DNA of 64,000 nt from DASQZT01 sp035638575. GTDB lineage: Bacteria > Acidobacteriota > Terriglobia > Bryobacterales > Bryobacteraceae. The translations under genes and the position numbers were made by a program. The stretch is from contig DASQZT010000211.1 of the NCBI GenBank assembly GCA_035638575.1, positions 59,670 through 123,669 of the forward strand. The letters are read 5' to 3'. Shown in pieces: positions 7,770-16,128 of the stretch; the stretch's first letter is position 1; each line of letters opens with the position of its first letter. Under the pieces are notes generated by a model, which was not told the DNA's origin, made no database searches, and saw only the letters and a program-made list of their open reading frames with translations.

Positions 7770-8540
7770 TTACAGCTTGAACAATTCGCGCAGCCGGCGC
7801 GTCTGCACCCGGCTCACCGGAACCTCGGTGTGCTTGCGGTCGTCCAGCCGGAGCTGATAGCTCGACTTGAACCACGGCACCACCTCCTTGATCCGGTTGA
7901 TGTTCACCAGGTAGGAGCGGTGCACCCGCCAGAACAGGTCGCGGTCCAGGTTGGCCTGCAGGTCCTCTATGGTGCGGTAATTGGACTGGCCCTCCAGGTT
8001 GGTCGTCACCAGGGTGATCAGCCCGTTGTCGATGGTGGCGTAGATCACGTCGCTGGCGTCCACGATGAAATTGCGGTTGTTGCTCCGCACCAGCAGCTTG
8101 GTGCGGGGCGCGGCCTGGGTCTTGGCGGACGCCGGTTCGGGCGCCTTCTTTTCCTGGATCACCCGCCTGGCGCGATCGATCGTCTCCGCCAGGCGGTTCT
8201 TGTCCACCGGCTTCAGCAGGTAGTCCATGGCCTCCAGCCGGAATGCCTCCACGGCATACTGATCGTAGGCGGTGACGAAAATGATGTGGGGCAACTGCTC
8301 CCCTTTTTCGCGTAGCTGCCGGACCACTCCCATGCCATCCAGACCCGGCATGTGGACGTCGAGGAACACCAGCTCCGGCTCCAGTTTCCGGATCAGCTCC
8401 ACGGCCTGTAAACCATTGCGGGCACTACCCATTACTTCAATTTCCGGGAAGTCTTTGAGGAGATAGGAAAGCTCGTCGCAGGCAAGCTGTTCATCGTCAA
8501 CGACAACCGTAGTGAGCGTGGCCGTAACACGGTCTCTCAT
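7770..8540 (-). CDS. LytTR-type response regulator
   Basis: The 256-residue protein has a receiver domain at residues 10-125: VVDDEQ acidic pair, phosphoacceptor Asp in FLDVHMPG, conserved Thr in FVTAYDQ, and Lys in LLKPVD. A charged linker leads to a LytTR DNA-binding domain, about residues 150-256 (FWRVHRSYLVNINRI). It would bind direct-repeat promoters after phosphorylation by a 5TM-type or other membrane kinase. No kinase gene is adjacent. The ATG at 8540 lies only about 10 bp from a perfect -10 and has no ribosome site, so the mRNA may be nearly leaderless. Confidence 0.93.
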   Translation of the reverse strand: MRDRVTATLTTVVVDDEQLACDELSYLLKDFPEIEVMGSARNGLQAVELIRKLEPELVFLDVHMPGLDGMGVVRQLREKGEQLPHIIFVTAYDQYAVEAFRLEAMDYLLKPVDKNRLAETIDRARRVIQEKKAPEPASAKTQAAPRTKLLVRSNNRNFIVDASDVIYATIDNGLITLVTTNLEGQSNYRTIEDLQANLDRDLFWRVHRSYLVNINRIKEVVPWFKSSYQLRLDDRKHTEVPVSRVQTRRLRELFKL

Positions 8541-8550
8541 GGAAGCTGGT

Positions 8551-8559
8551 ATTATAGCA
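8551..8559 (-). promoter_or_regulatory. Extended -10 promoter of the LytTR regulator
   Basis: The minus strand reads TGCTATAAT, a perfect -10 hexamer with the TGn extension. No good -35 lies 17 bp upstream. Transcription would start near 8544, only a few bases before the ATG. Confidence 0.6.
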
Positions 8560-8675
8560 TTTCGGATTGTACAGGCCGGGCGCGCACGGCCTGTACCCGA
8601 TTCCTGGAATATTACGGCTAATCGCTGTATCGTGTAAAAGACGCGGCGGATTCGGTCCGCGACGGGCCCGATTCC

Positions 8676-8700
8676 GAGCCGCGCGCGTCAGCAAGCGGTT
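8676..8700. repeat. Short dispersed GC-rich repeat
   Basis: The segment contains GCGCGCGTCAGCAAGCGGTT. A near-identical segment occurs at 20996-21019 (one A/G change in the core). Both lie outside genes. The antisense reading gives the peptide PLADARGSES. The rest of the gap 8541-8776 shows only imperfect GCCGGC-type dyads near 8740. Confidence 0.45.
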
Positions 8701-8776
8701 CTTCGGCCTTTTTCGGCGCCTTGCTGGTGCTGGAAGGCTGGTGCCGGCAAGCTGGAGCCGGCACGCTTAGGAGCAT

Positions 8777-9775
8777 ATGAAAGTACTGGTCATCGGAGGG
8801 ACTCTTTTCATCGGCCGGATGCTGGTGGAGGAGTTGCTGAAGGCCGGCCATGACGTGGCGGTACTGCACCGCAAGCCGAAGCACGACTTCGGCAGGCGCG
8901 TCGAGAACCTCATGGCGGACCGCAACGACGGGGATTCCCTTCGCGAAGCCTTGAGCGGCCGCCGTTTCGAAGTGGTCTTCGACAATGTCTACGACTGGGA
9001 GCGTGGCACCACGGCCGCCCAGGTCGGCGACACCGTGCGAGCCTGCGGCGACCGCCTCAGCCGTTACATCTTCCTGTCGAGCGTGGCGGCTTATGGCGAC
9101 GGGCTGAACCACAAGGAAAGCGACCCGCTGGCGCCCGACTATAACGCCAACCTCTACGTTCGCGACAAGGCCAGCACCGAACGCCTTTTGTTCCGCATGC
9201 ACGCGCAAACCGATTTCCCGGTGGTCACCTTCCGGCCGCCGTTCGTCTATGGCCCCGGCAATCCGTTCTATCGCGAGCAGTTTTTCTGGGACCGCCTGCG
9301 CGCCGGGCGGCCCATCATCATCCCCGGCGACGGCCACCGGCTGATGCAGTTTGCCTATGTGAGCGACCTGGTTCAGGCCATGCTTCGCGCCATGGTGGAG
9401 CCCCGCGCGGAGGGCGAAGCGTTCAACATCGGCGATCCCAAGCCGGTGACCCAGGTCGAGCTGGTGGAGAAGCTGGCCAAGGTGGCCGGCGTGGAACCTA
9501 CGCTGGCGCGCGTCCCGCGGGACGTCATCGTGCAGGCGGGCGGCAATGCCACAGAGGAGCCCTATTATTTCGGCGAGTACTTCGACCTCCCGCCCATCAC
9601 CGAGAACATCGGCAAGGTGACGCGCATGCTGAAGATGAAGCTGACGCCGCTGGACGTGGGGCTGAAAGAGACTTACCGCTGGTACCTGCGCAACCACAAG
9701 CCGCGCACCGCGGGATTCGAATTCGACGACCGGCTGCTCGGCATGGCGCGGACCAACTCGCACGCCAGCGTGTAG
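8777..9775 (+). CDS. NAD-dependent epimerase/dehydratase (extended SDR)
   Basis: The 332-residue protein starts with a Rossmann strand and nucleotide loop (VLVIGGTLFIG, a GGxxFxG variant). It has LSSVAAYGDG supplying the catalytic Ser region, the YVRDK helix (YxxxK), and RPPFVYGPG. The GGTxFxG loop places it nearer the CSP41/isoflavone-reductase-like sugar epimerases than GalE. Ribosome site AGGAG precedes the ATG with correct spacing. It probably epimerises or dehydrates a nucleotide sugar; the substrate is unknown. A decayed copy of its codons 239-273 lies at 10911-11019. Confidence 0.85.
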   Translation: MKVLVIGGTLFIGRMLVEELLKAGHDVAVLHRKPKHDFGRRVENLMADRNDGDSLREALSGRRFEVVFDNVYDWERGTTAAQVGDTVRACGDRLSRYIFLSSVAAYGDGLNHKESDPLAPDYNANLYVRDKASTERLLFRMHAQTDFPVVTFRPPFVYGPGNPFYREQFFWDRLRAGRPIIIPGDGHRLMQFAYVSDLVQAMLRAMVEPRAEGEAFNIGDPKPVTQVELVEKLAKVAGVEPTLARVPRDVIVQAGGNATEEPYYFGEYFDLPPITENIGKVTRMLKMKLTPLDVGLKETYRWYLRNHKPRTAGFEFDDRLLGMARTNSHASV

Positions 9776-9780
9776 CCCGG

Positions 9781-10260
9781 TCAATCGATCTTACAACCGA
9801 TTCCTTCCAGCTCCAGCAGCCGTTTCTTCAGCGGAAGTCCTCCGCCGTACCCGACCAGCCTGCCGCTCGAGCCGATGACCCGATGGCACGGAACCACGAT
9901 CGGCACCGGGTTGGCGCCATTGGCCGCGCCCACGGCCCGCACCGCGCGCGGCGAGCCGATGGCCCCGGCAATCTGCGAATAGCTGCGCGTCTCGCCGTAG
10001 GGAATGCTCTCGAGTTCTCTCCACACGCGCTTCCGGAAGGCCGTACCCTCGGGATCGAGCGGAAGCTGGAACCGCCGCAACTCGCCTGCGAAGTAAGCCC
10101 GCAGTTGCCGCTCCGCCTCGATCAGAAAAGGATTGGCGGGGTTCCGTTGGGCGCCCGTGGGACGCGCCAGATCGAAGTCGATCGCGCGGATTCCCGTGGC
10201 GCCCGCGGTCAGCCGCAGGACCATCCAACCCGCAATGTCGGCTTCCACGAATTCCAACAT
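9781..10260 (-). CDS. ogt: Methylated-DNA-[protein]-cysteine S-methyltransferase
   Basis: The 159-residue protein has the DNA-binding helix region (FRKRVWRELESIPYGET.SY) and the active-site motif VPCHRVIGSSG, whose Cys accepts alkyl groups from O6-alkylguanine. VGYGGGLPLKKRLLELEG closes the family pattern. It is a stand-alone Ogt/AGT without an Ada N-terminal domain. The reaction is a one-time suicide transfer that reverses alkylation damage directly. It converges tail to tail with the epimerase gene (6 bp apart). Confidence 0.95.
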   Translation of the reverse strand: MLEFVEADIAGWMVLRLTAGATGIRAIDFDLARPTGAQRNPANPFLIEAERQLRAYFAGELRRFQLPLDPEGTAFRKRVWRELESIPYGETRSYSQIAGAIGSPRAVRAVGAANGANPVPIVVPCHRVIGSSGRLVGYGGGLPLKKRLLELEGIGCKID

Positions 10261-10374
10261 GCTCCGAAGTCTTTTATAAGAATAACGCCCAACGGGCTGA
10301 CCGCGCTCCTGGCGCGATCGCAGAAGGATTGCCGGTCACCAGCTCCAATCGCTGCTTGACCAAATGGGATTGAG

Positions 10375-10644
10375 CTAGGCGGCGATTCTCCCCTGCGGCT
10401 CGGTTACGTCGACGTACGCGAATAACAAATCCCGAAATTCGGGATGCTCGAGATGGTCTGAAACACTTTGCGCTTCAGGCGCCTGTTGTCCGGCTTCTCG
10501 ATAGGCTTCGAGGTTGATCCGAATCGCTTCACTGGCCGCTCGCTTGGCTGCCTCGATGTTCTCTCCGTAGGTGGCGATAGCCAAATCGGGCGCCTGCACC
10601 GCAAATCCCGTTTCGGTTTGTTCCAGCATGATCAGAAATCGCAT
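10375..10644 (-). CDS. hicB: HicB-like antitoxin
   Basis: The 89-residue protein begins MRFLIMLEQTETGFAVQAPD and has YGENIEAAKRAASEAIRINL, the partially degenerate RNase H-like fold of HicB. It lacks an added DNA-binding tail. The ATG at 10644 overlaps the stop of hicA in the form TGATG, so translation would be coupled. It would neutralise the HicA mRNA interferase, which is frameshifted here. Confidence 0.75.
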   Translation of the reverse strand: MRFLIMLEQTETGFAVQAPDLAIATYGENIEAAKRAASEAIRINLEAYREAGQQAPEAQSVSDHLEHPEFRDLLFAYVDVTEPQGRIAA

Positions 10645-10837
10645 CACTGGAGCTCCAGTTCTTCACTGTATCCACCGCTCGCCCCACCGGTACATCTTTT
10701 TGCGGATGTACGATGGTGACTATAAACCGGCTCGCCGGGTGCTTGAAGTTGTGATGGTCTCCCCTCACGCCGACCAATCTCCATCCAAATTCTTCAGCCA
10801 GCTTGACCAGTTCCCGGCTTGTGTATCGCTTGGGCAT
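10644..10837 (-). pseudogene. hicA: HicA toxin, frameshifted near its 3' end
   Basis: The frame from ATG 10837 reads MPKRYTSRELVKLAEEFGWR, then GDHHNFKHP with the catalytic His, a dsRBD-like HicA fold. After HPQKDVPVG the frame departs from the family and runs through hicB. Dropping to the -1 frame at the GTGGGGCG run gives GASGGYSEELELQ and a TGA that overlaps the hicB start, the normal HicAB arrangement. One base appears to be missing, so the toxin is either inactive or the base is a sequencing error. Confidence 0.6.
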
Positions 10838-10910
10838 CAGTCGAGCTGAAATCCCATTGTCGCATGCCCTGGCATTCCGGCCGATTGGGTCTTGACCGGG
10901 CGCAGTCGCC

Positions 10911-11019
10911 AACGTGGAACCAACGCTGGCGCGGGTCCCGAGGGATGTCATCGTGCAGGCGGGTGGCAATGCCATGGAGGAGCCCTATTATTTCGGCGAA
11001 TGCTTCGACGTCCCGCCGA
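10911..11019 (+). pseudogene. Fragment of the SDR epimerase gene
   Basis: About 109 bp repeat positions 9491-9597 of the epimerase gene at roughly 88% identity with no evident gap (for example CCCTATTATTTCGGCGA in both). The piece covers codons 239-273 only and has no start or end, so it is a decayed duplicate or the residue of a lost paralogue. Confidence 0.65.
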
Positions 11020-11076
11020 GGCGAAATCCCCAAACCCACCAAACCCATTGCGCGGGAGCGGCGGCCCGTCTTCCCC

Positions 11077-11085
11077 TGCTATAAT
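11077..11085 (+). promoter_or_regulatory. Extended -10 promoter of the ispH-hopanoid operon
   Basis: TGCTATAAT is a perfect extended -10 identical to the one before the LytTR gene. The start would fall near 11092, giving a leader of about 13 nt without a clear ribosome site. Confidence 0.6.
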
Positions 11086-11104
11086 CGTATCCATTCAGCC
11101 TCTT

Positions 11105-12076
11105 ATGCCTTTAAAGCCTTTCGCACCCAATAACGGCGCGGAAAAGAAGATCTTTCTGCTCAAGCCGCGCGGCTTCTGCGCCGGTGTCGTCAGGGCTATC
11201 GATGTGGTCAAGATCGCTCTCGATTTGTACGGTCCACCCGTCTATGTTCGAAAAGAGATCGTGCACAACAAGCATGTGGTGGACGAGTTGCGCGAGGCCG
11301 GCGCCATCTTCGTCGAAGAGCTGGACGAAGTGCCCGCCGGCGCACGCGCCATTTTCAGCGCCCATGGCGTGGCGCCGTCCGTGCGCGCGGAGGCCAAAGA
11401 GCGCAAGCTGGACATCATCGACGCTACCTGCCCGCTGGTCACCAAAGTGCACCTCGAGGCGGTACGGTTCGCGCGCGAGGGCTCCAGCATTGTCCTGATC
11501 GGCCACAAGGACCACGACGAGGTGATCGGCACCCTGGGCGAAGTGCCGGACCGCAGCTTCCTGGTGGAGACCGTGGAGGACGTGGATCGCTTGCAGCTTC
11601 CCGATCCCTCCAGGGTGCGGTACCTGACCCAGACCACCCTCAGCCTGGACGAAACGCGCGACATCATCGAACGCTTGAAGGAGCGCTTCCCGTTGATTCA
11701 GGGCCCGCCCGCGCAAGATATCTGTTATGCCACGGAGAACCGCCAGATGGCCGTAAAGGCGGTCTCGCAGTTCGTGGACCTGCTGCTGGTGGTCGGTTCG
11801 CAGAACAGCTCGAACTCCAAGCGGCTGGTCGAGGTGGCGGCCAATTTCGGCGTGCGCTCGTTCCTGGTGAACGACCGCGGCGACGTGGATGAAGCGTGGC
11901 TCGAAGGCGTACGCAATGTGGGGCTCACCGCCGGCGCCTCGGCCCCGGAGCACCTGGTGCTGGAGCTGATCGAATTCCTGCGCGAGCTGGGCTTCCACCG
12001 GATGGAAGAGATAGAGTTGGTGGATGAGGACGTGAGGTTTTCCCTCCCCGTGGAGTTGACCGTATCGATCCGATGA
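11105..12076 (+). CDS. ispH: 4-hydroxy-3-methylbut-2-enyl diphosphate reductase
   Basis: The 323-residue enzyme catalyses the last MEP-pathway step, reducing HMBPP to IPP and DMAPP with a 4Fe-4S cluster. The three cluster cysteines are visible: RGFCAGV near residue 20, DATCPLVTKVH near 106, and DICYATENRQ near 205. HGV and SQNSSNSKRL segments that bind the diphosphate are present. The ATG at 11105 is used because the family begins right after it. The stop overlaps the shc start (ATGA), so isoprenoid supply and hopanoid synthesis are translationally linked. Confidence 0.97.
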   Translation: MPLKPFAPNNGAEKKIFLLKPRGFCAGVVRAIDVVKIALDLYGPPVYVRKEIVHNKHVVDELREAGAIFVEELDEVPAGARAIFSAHGVAPSVRAEAKERKLDIIDATCPLVTKVHLEAVRFAREGSSIVLIGHKDHDEVIGTLGEVPDRSFLVETVEDVDRLQLPDPSRVRYLTQTTLSLDETRDIIERLKERFPLIQGPPAQDICYATENRQMAVKAVSQFVDLLLVVGSQNSSNSKRLVEVAANFGVRSFLVNDRGDVDEAWLEGVRNVGLTAGASAPEHLVLELIEFLRELGFHRMEEIELVDEDVRFSLPVELTVSIR

Positions 12077-13998
12077 GCGCGCCCTCCCAGATCGGCAACT
12101 CGCTCGAATCCGCGGCCGAACAGGCCATGCGGCGGGCGGCTGCTTTTCTCGCCGGCCTGCAGCGCGCCGACGGCCACTGGTGCGCCAACCTTACCGCCGA
12201 CTCCACGCTCGAATCCGACTACATTCTCCTGCAGCTCTGGCTCTACCCGCCCAAAGGCGGCAAATGGGAGCCCGCCAGCCGGCCGGCCGTCGACAAGGCC
12301 GTGCGCTCCATACTCGACCGGCAGCTTCCCGATGGCGGCTTCAACATCTATGTCCAGGGTCCGTCGGAAGTAAGCGCGTCGGTCAAGGCCTACTTCGCGC
12401 TGAAGCTGGCCGGCGTGGCGGTGGACGATCCCCGCATGGTGCGGTTGCGCGAGCGGATTCTCGCGCTGGGGGGCATTCAGGCGGCCAACAGCTACGTCAA
12501 GGTCAACCTGAACCTGTTCGATCTTTTCCCGCGGCAATACTGCCCCAGCATCCCGCCCGAAGTGGTGCTGCTGCCCTTCGATTTTCTCTACCAGATGTCT
12601 TCCTGGACGCGCGCCATCGTGGTTGCCCTGGCCATCGTGCACGCCGCCAACCCGCGCCGGCCCGTGCCGGAGGGTTTCACCCTGGATGAGATCTGGCTGC
12701 CGGGCGTGAGTCCCGCGTTTCCCAAGGACGGCCGGCTGCTCTCCTGGCGCAACGCCTTCCTCCTGGTGGACCGCCTGCTGAAATGGTGGGAGCGCAGCGG
12801 GTCGAAGGCCATTCGCCGAAAAGCCATCGAGAAGGGGCGCGAATGGATGATCCAGCGGCTGCATCACTCCGACGGGCTGGGCGCCATCTATCCTCCCATG
12901 ATGTACTCCGTGATGGCGCTGGACGTCCTGGGCCTCGAACCCGACGATCCCCTCCGCGTCCAGGCCGTGCAACAGTTCGAGCGGCTCGCGGTGGACGACG
13001 GCGAAAAGTTCTTCTATCAGCCCTGCTTCTCGCCTGTCTGGGACACGGCCATCGGGGCTTACGCGCTGGCCGGGAGCGAGGCCGGCCACCCGGGGCTGCG
13101 CGCCTCGGCCGACTGGCTGCTGGCCCAGGAGATCCGCCGCAAGGGCGACTGGTCGCTGAAGCGGCCGGACACCGAGCCCTCCGGCTGGGCCTTCGAATAC
13201 AACAACGAGTTCTATCCCGATATCGACGACACCGCCATGGTCATGCTGGCGCTCAGCCACGCGCAGGCGTCCGACCCGGCCGCGCTGAGTGCGGCGAAAA
13301 AGCGCGGCCTGGACTGGCTGCTGGCCATGCAGTCGCGCGACGGCGGATGGGCCGCTTTCGACGCCGACAATAACTGGGAGTTCCTGAGCAACGTTCCGTT
13401 CGCCGATCACAACGCCATGCTCGATCCCACCTGCGCGGACATCACCGGGCGCACGCTGGAAGCTCTCGCGGCCAACGGCGTGGACCGCAACCACCGCGCC
13501 GTGCGCCGCGGCGTCGAATGGCTGGTTCGCAACCAGGAGGCCGATGGAAGCTGGTACGGCCGCTGGGGAGTGGCCTACATCTACGGCACCTGTTTCGCCC
13601 TGCGCGGCCTGGCGGCGTCGGGCGAAAACGACCGCGAGGCGCATGTCCTGCGCGCCGGCGAGTGGCTCCGCTCCATTCAGAATGCCGATGGCGGCTGGGG
13701 CGAGAGCTGCGCCAGCTACGACAATGGAACGTTCACCGCCGCGCCCAGCACGCCTTCGCAGACCGCCTGGGCCATCATGGGGCTGGTCGCCGGCGGCGAT
13801 CCTGGCAGCCTCAGCGTGCAGCACGGCGTGGAATACCTGCTGGACAACCAGCGTCCCGACGGAAGCTGGGAGGAGGAGCTGGCTACGGGAACGGGCTTCC
13901 CCAAAGTCTTCTATCTCAACTACCACCTGTACAAAGACTACTTCCCGCTACTCGCGCTGTCTTCGTTCGTGAAGGCCCGGGTAAATTCGACTCGATGA
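12073..13998 (+). CDS. shc: Squalene-hopene cyclase
   Basis: The 641-residue enzyme folds squalene into the pentacyclic hopene skeleton at the membrane. The catalytic acid motif is DIDDTA (DxDD, near residue 386). Several QW repeats are visible (QLPDGGFNIY, QSRDGGWAAFD, QEADGSWYGRWG, QNADGGWGESC, QRPDGSWEEE). Length matches the family. It overlaps ispH by 4 bp and precedes hpnH, so product and next enzyme are co-expressed. Confidence 0.98.
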   Translation: MSAPSQIGNSLESAAEQAMRRAAAFLAGLQRADGHWCANLTADSTLESDYILLQLWLYPPKGGKWEPASRPAVDKAVRSILDRQLPDGGFNIYVQGPSEVSASVKAYFALKLAGVAVDDPRMVRLRERILALGGIQAANSYVKVNLNLFDLFPRQYCPSIPPEVVLLPFDFLYQMSSWTRAIVVALAIVHAANPRRPVPEGFTLDEIWLPGVSPAFPKDGRLLSWRNAFLLVDRLLKWWERSGSKAIRRKAIEKGREWMIQRLHHSDGLGAIYPPMMYSVMALDVLGLEPDDPLRVQAVQQFERLAVDDGEKFFYQPCFSPVWDTAIGAYALAGSEAGHPGLRASADWLLAQEIRRKGDWSLKRPDTEPSGWAFEYNNEFYPDIDDTAMVMLALSHAQASDPAALSAAKKRGLDWLLAMQSRDGGWAAFDADNNWEFLSNVPFADHNAMLDPTCADITGRTLEALAANGVDRNHRAVRRGVEWLVRNQEADGSWYGRWGVAYIYGTCFALRGLAASGENDREAHVLRAGEWLRSIQNADGGWGESCASYDNGTFTAAPSTPSQTAWAIMGLVAGGDPGSLSVQHGVEYLLDNQRPDGSWEEELATGTGFPKVFYLNYHLYKDYFPLLALSSFVKARVNSTR

Positions 13999-14012
13999 GC
14001 AACGGATAGATT

Positions 14013-15119
14013 ATGAAATTTCCCATCTCGATGACCGCCGGCCTCGCCGGGTACATTTTCAAGAACAAGATGAGGCCCCGTCCGGAATGGCAGAGGAAGG
14101 TTGCGCCCGCGGCCGATACCGCCAACCCCTTTCGCATCCTGCCGCCCAAGACCGGCGAGAAGCGCCAGCCGCATCCCATGATCAACAAGCGCTTCCCCAT
14201 CGTGCTGATGCTCGAGCCGCTGCACGCCTGCAACCTGACGTGCACCGGCTGCGGGCGCATTCGCGAGTACGAAGCCACCATCACCGAGCGCGTGCCGCTC
14301 GATGAATGCCTCGCCGCCGTGGACGAGTGCGGCGCCCCGGTGGTCTCGATTTGCGGCGGCGAGCCCATGATGTACCCGCAGATCGGCGAGCTGGTGGCCG
14401 GAATTCTCGAGCGCAACCGTCACATCTATCTCTGCACCAACGGCATGTTCATCAAGCGGCGGATCCACGAGTTCCGCCCCGACCGGCGCTTCTACTTCAA
14501 CGTGCACCTGGACGGCATGGAAAAAACGCACGACATCTGCGTGGAGCGCGAAGGCGTTTTCCGCGAGGCCATCGAAGGCATCAAGATCGCCAAGGCCGCC
14601 GGATACCAGGTCTGCACCAACACCACCGTCTACAAAGAGACGGACATGCGCGAGATCGAAGAGCTGTTCCAGTACCTCGAGCAGTTCGGCGTGGATGGCC
14701 ACCAGATCGCGCCGGCCTATGGCTACTCGGCCGTGGACGACCGCGAGATCTTCATGACCCGCGACGACATTCACGAAAAGTTCAAGGACTTCGACCGCCT
14801 CGCCAAGCGGTACGCCGTGCGCCAGACGCCGCTCTACATGGAGTTTCTCCGGGGCGAGCGCGAGCTGCCCTGCACCGCGTGGGGCAATCCCACTTACAAC
14901 GTCAAGGGATGGAAGGGCCCCTGTTACCTGATCACCGATGGCCACTACAAGACCTTCGAGGACCTGATGACGCAGACGCCGTGGGAGAGCTACGGCCCGG
15001 GCAACGACCCGCGTTGCGAGCACTGCATGATGCACTGCGGCTTCGAGCCCTCGGCCGCCTACGGGATCAGCGCCACCTTCAGCGACAACTTCAAACTGTT
15101 GAGCTGGATGCTGCGCTAG
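14013..15119 (+). CDS. hpnH: Adenosyl-hopene transferase (radical SAM)
   Basis: The 368-residue radical SAM enzyme joins a 5'-deoxyadenosyl group to hopene, the first step of side-chain extension. The cluster motif CNLTCTGC (C-x3-C-x2-C) lies near residue 71, followed by GGEPMMYPQ. C-terminal cysteines in DPRCEHCMMHCGFEPSA fit the HpnH-specific end. It lies 14 bp after shc. The enzyme is needed for C35 bacteriohopanepolyols. Confidence 0.96.
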   Translation: MKFPISMTAGLAGYIFKNKMRPRPEWQRKVAPAADTANPFRILPPKTGEKRQPHPMINKRFPIVLMLEPLHACNLTCTGCGRIREYEATITERVPLDECLAAVDECGAPVVSICGGEPMMYPQIGELVAGILERNRHIYLCTNGMFIKRRIHEFRPDRRFYFNVHLDGMEKTHDICVEREGVFREAIEGIKIAKAAGYQVCTNTTVYKETDMREIEELFQYLEQFGVDGHQIAPAYGYSAVDDREIFMTRDDIHEKFKDFDRLAKRYAVRQTPLYMEFLRGERELPCTAWGNPTYNVKGWKGPCYLITDGHYKTFEDLMTQTPWESYGPGNDPRCEHCMMHCGFEPSAAYGISATFSDNFKLLSWMLR

Positions 15120-15128
15120 ACGGGCTGG

Positions 15129-16100
15129 ATGAAACCCGTCCTGGTCACCGGCGCCTCGGGCTTCCTGGGGTGGCATGTGGCGCGGGTGCTCGTGGAGCGC
15201 GGCTACCGGGTGCGCGCGCTGGTGCGCCCCGCGAGCGTCGTGGCCGGTCTCGATGTCGAACGCTGCACCGGCGACCTGCGCGACCCGCTGTCGCTCCAGC
15301 GCGCCTCCGCGGGATGCGGCCTTGTCTTTCACGTCGCTGCCGACTACCGCCTCTGGGCCAAAGACCCCGCCGAGCTGTACCGCTCGAACGTGGACGGCAC
15401 GCGCAACCTGCTGGCCGCCGCGTGCGATGCCGGTGTGGAGCGCGTCGTCTACACCAGCACCGTGGGCTCGATCGGAATCCCGCACGGCGGCATCGGCGAC
15501 GAGAACACCCCGGTCTCCCTCGCCGACATGGCCGGCGACTACAAGCGCTCGAAATTCCTGGCCGAGCAGGTGGCGCTGGAGTTCGCGCGCGGCGGCCTGC
15601 CGGTGGTGATTGTCAATCCCACGGCGCCCGTCGGCGATCACGATGTGAAGCCCACCCCCACCGGCAAAATCGTGCTCGACTTCCTGAACGGCGATATGCC
15701 CGCGTTCATCGACACCGGCCTCAACGTGGTGGACGTCCGCGACACCGCCGAAGGCCACCTGCTGGCGTGCGAGCGCGGCCAGCCCGGCGAGCGCTACATC
15801 CTCGGCTCCGAGAACCTGACCCTGGCGCAGATCCTCGAAAAGCTGGCGCGGATCACGGGCCGGAGGGCGCCTGGCATCCGTTTGCCCTACGCCGTGGCCT
15901 GGTGCGCCGGCGCGTGCAGCACCGCGTGGGCCGACCTGACGGGGTCGCCCCCGCGCGTTCCCCTGAACGGCGTCCGCATGGCGAAAAAGAAAATGTGGGT
16001 CACCATCGAGAAGGCTCGCCGCGACCTCGGCTTCAACCCCGGCCCCGCCGACCAGGCCCTGGCCCGCGCTGTCGAGTGGTTTCAGAAGGGCCGGGGATGA
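15129..16100 (+). CDS. hpnA: Hopanoid-associated sugar epimerase
   Basis: The 323-residue extended SDR has the nucleotide loop TGASGFLGWHVARVL, Ser/Thr in YTSTVGSIG, and catalytic DYKRSKFLAE (YxxxK). The HpnA family is recognised by genomic linkage to hopanoid genes; it may prepare or modify a sugar head group. It is placed between hpnH and hpnG, 9 bp after hpnH. Substrate is not known from sequence. Confidence 0.9.
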   Translation: MKPVLVTGASGFLGWHVARVLVERGYRVRALVRPASVVAGLDVERCTGDLRDPLSLQRASAGCGLVFHVAADYRLWAKDPAELYRSNVDGTRNLLAAACDAGVERVVYTSTVGSIGIPHGGIGDENTPVSLADMAGDYKRSKFLAEQVALEFARGGLPVVIVNPTAPVGDHDVKPTPTGKIVLDFLNGDMPAFIDTGLNVVDVRDTAEGHLLACERGQPGERYILGSENLTLAQILEKLARITGRRAPGIRLPYAVAWCAGACSTAWADLTGSPPRVPLNGVRMAKKKMWVTIEKARRDLGFNPGPADQALARAVEWFQKGRG

Positions 16101-16128
16101 CCATTGCCTCCGGCCTGCGGGAGGAACG

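Noticed and set aside
11725..13926. 733-codon open frame on the minus strand opposite ispH and shc
   Set aside because: It lies antisense to two clear enzymes, has no family motif, and is His/Gly/Val-rich as expected from the antisense of high-GC codons.
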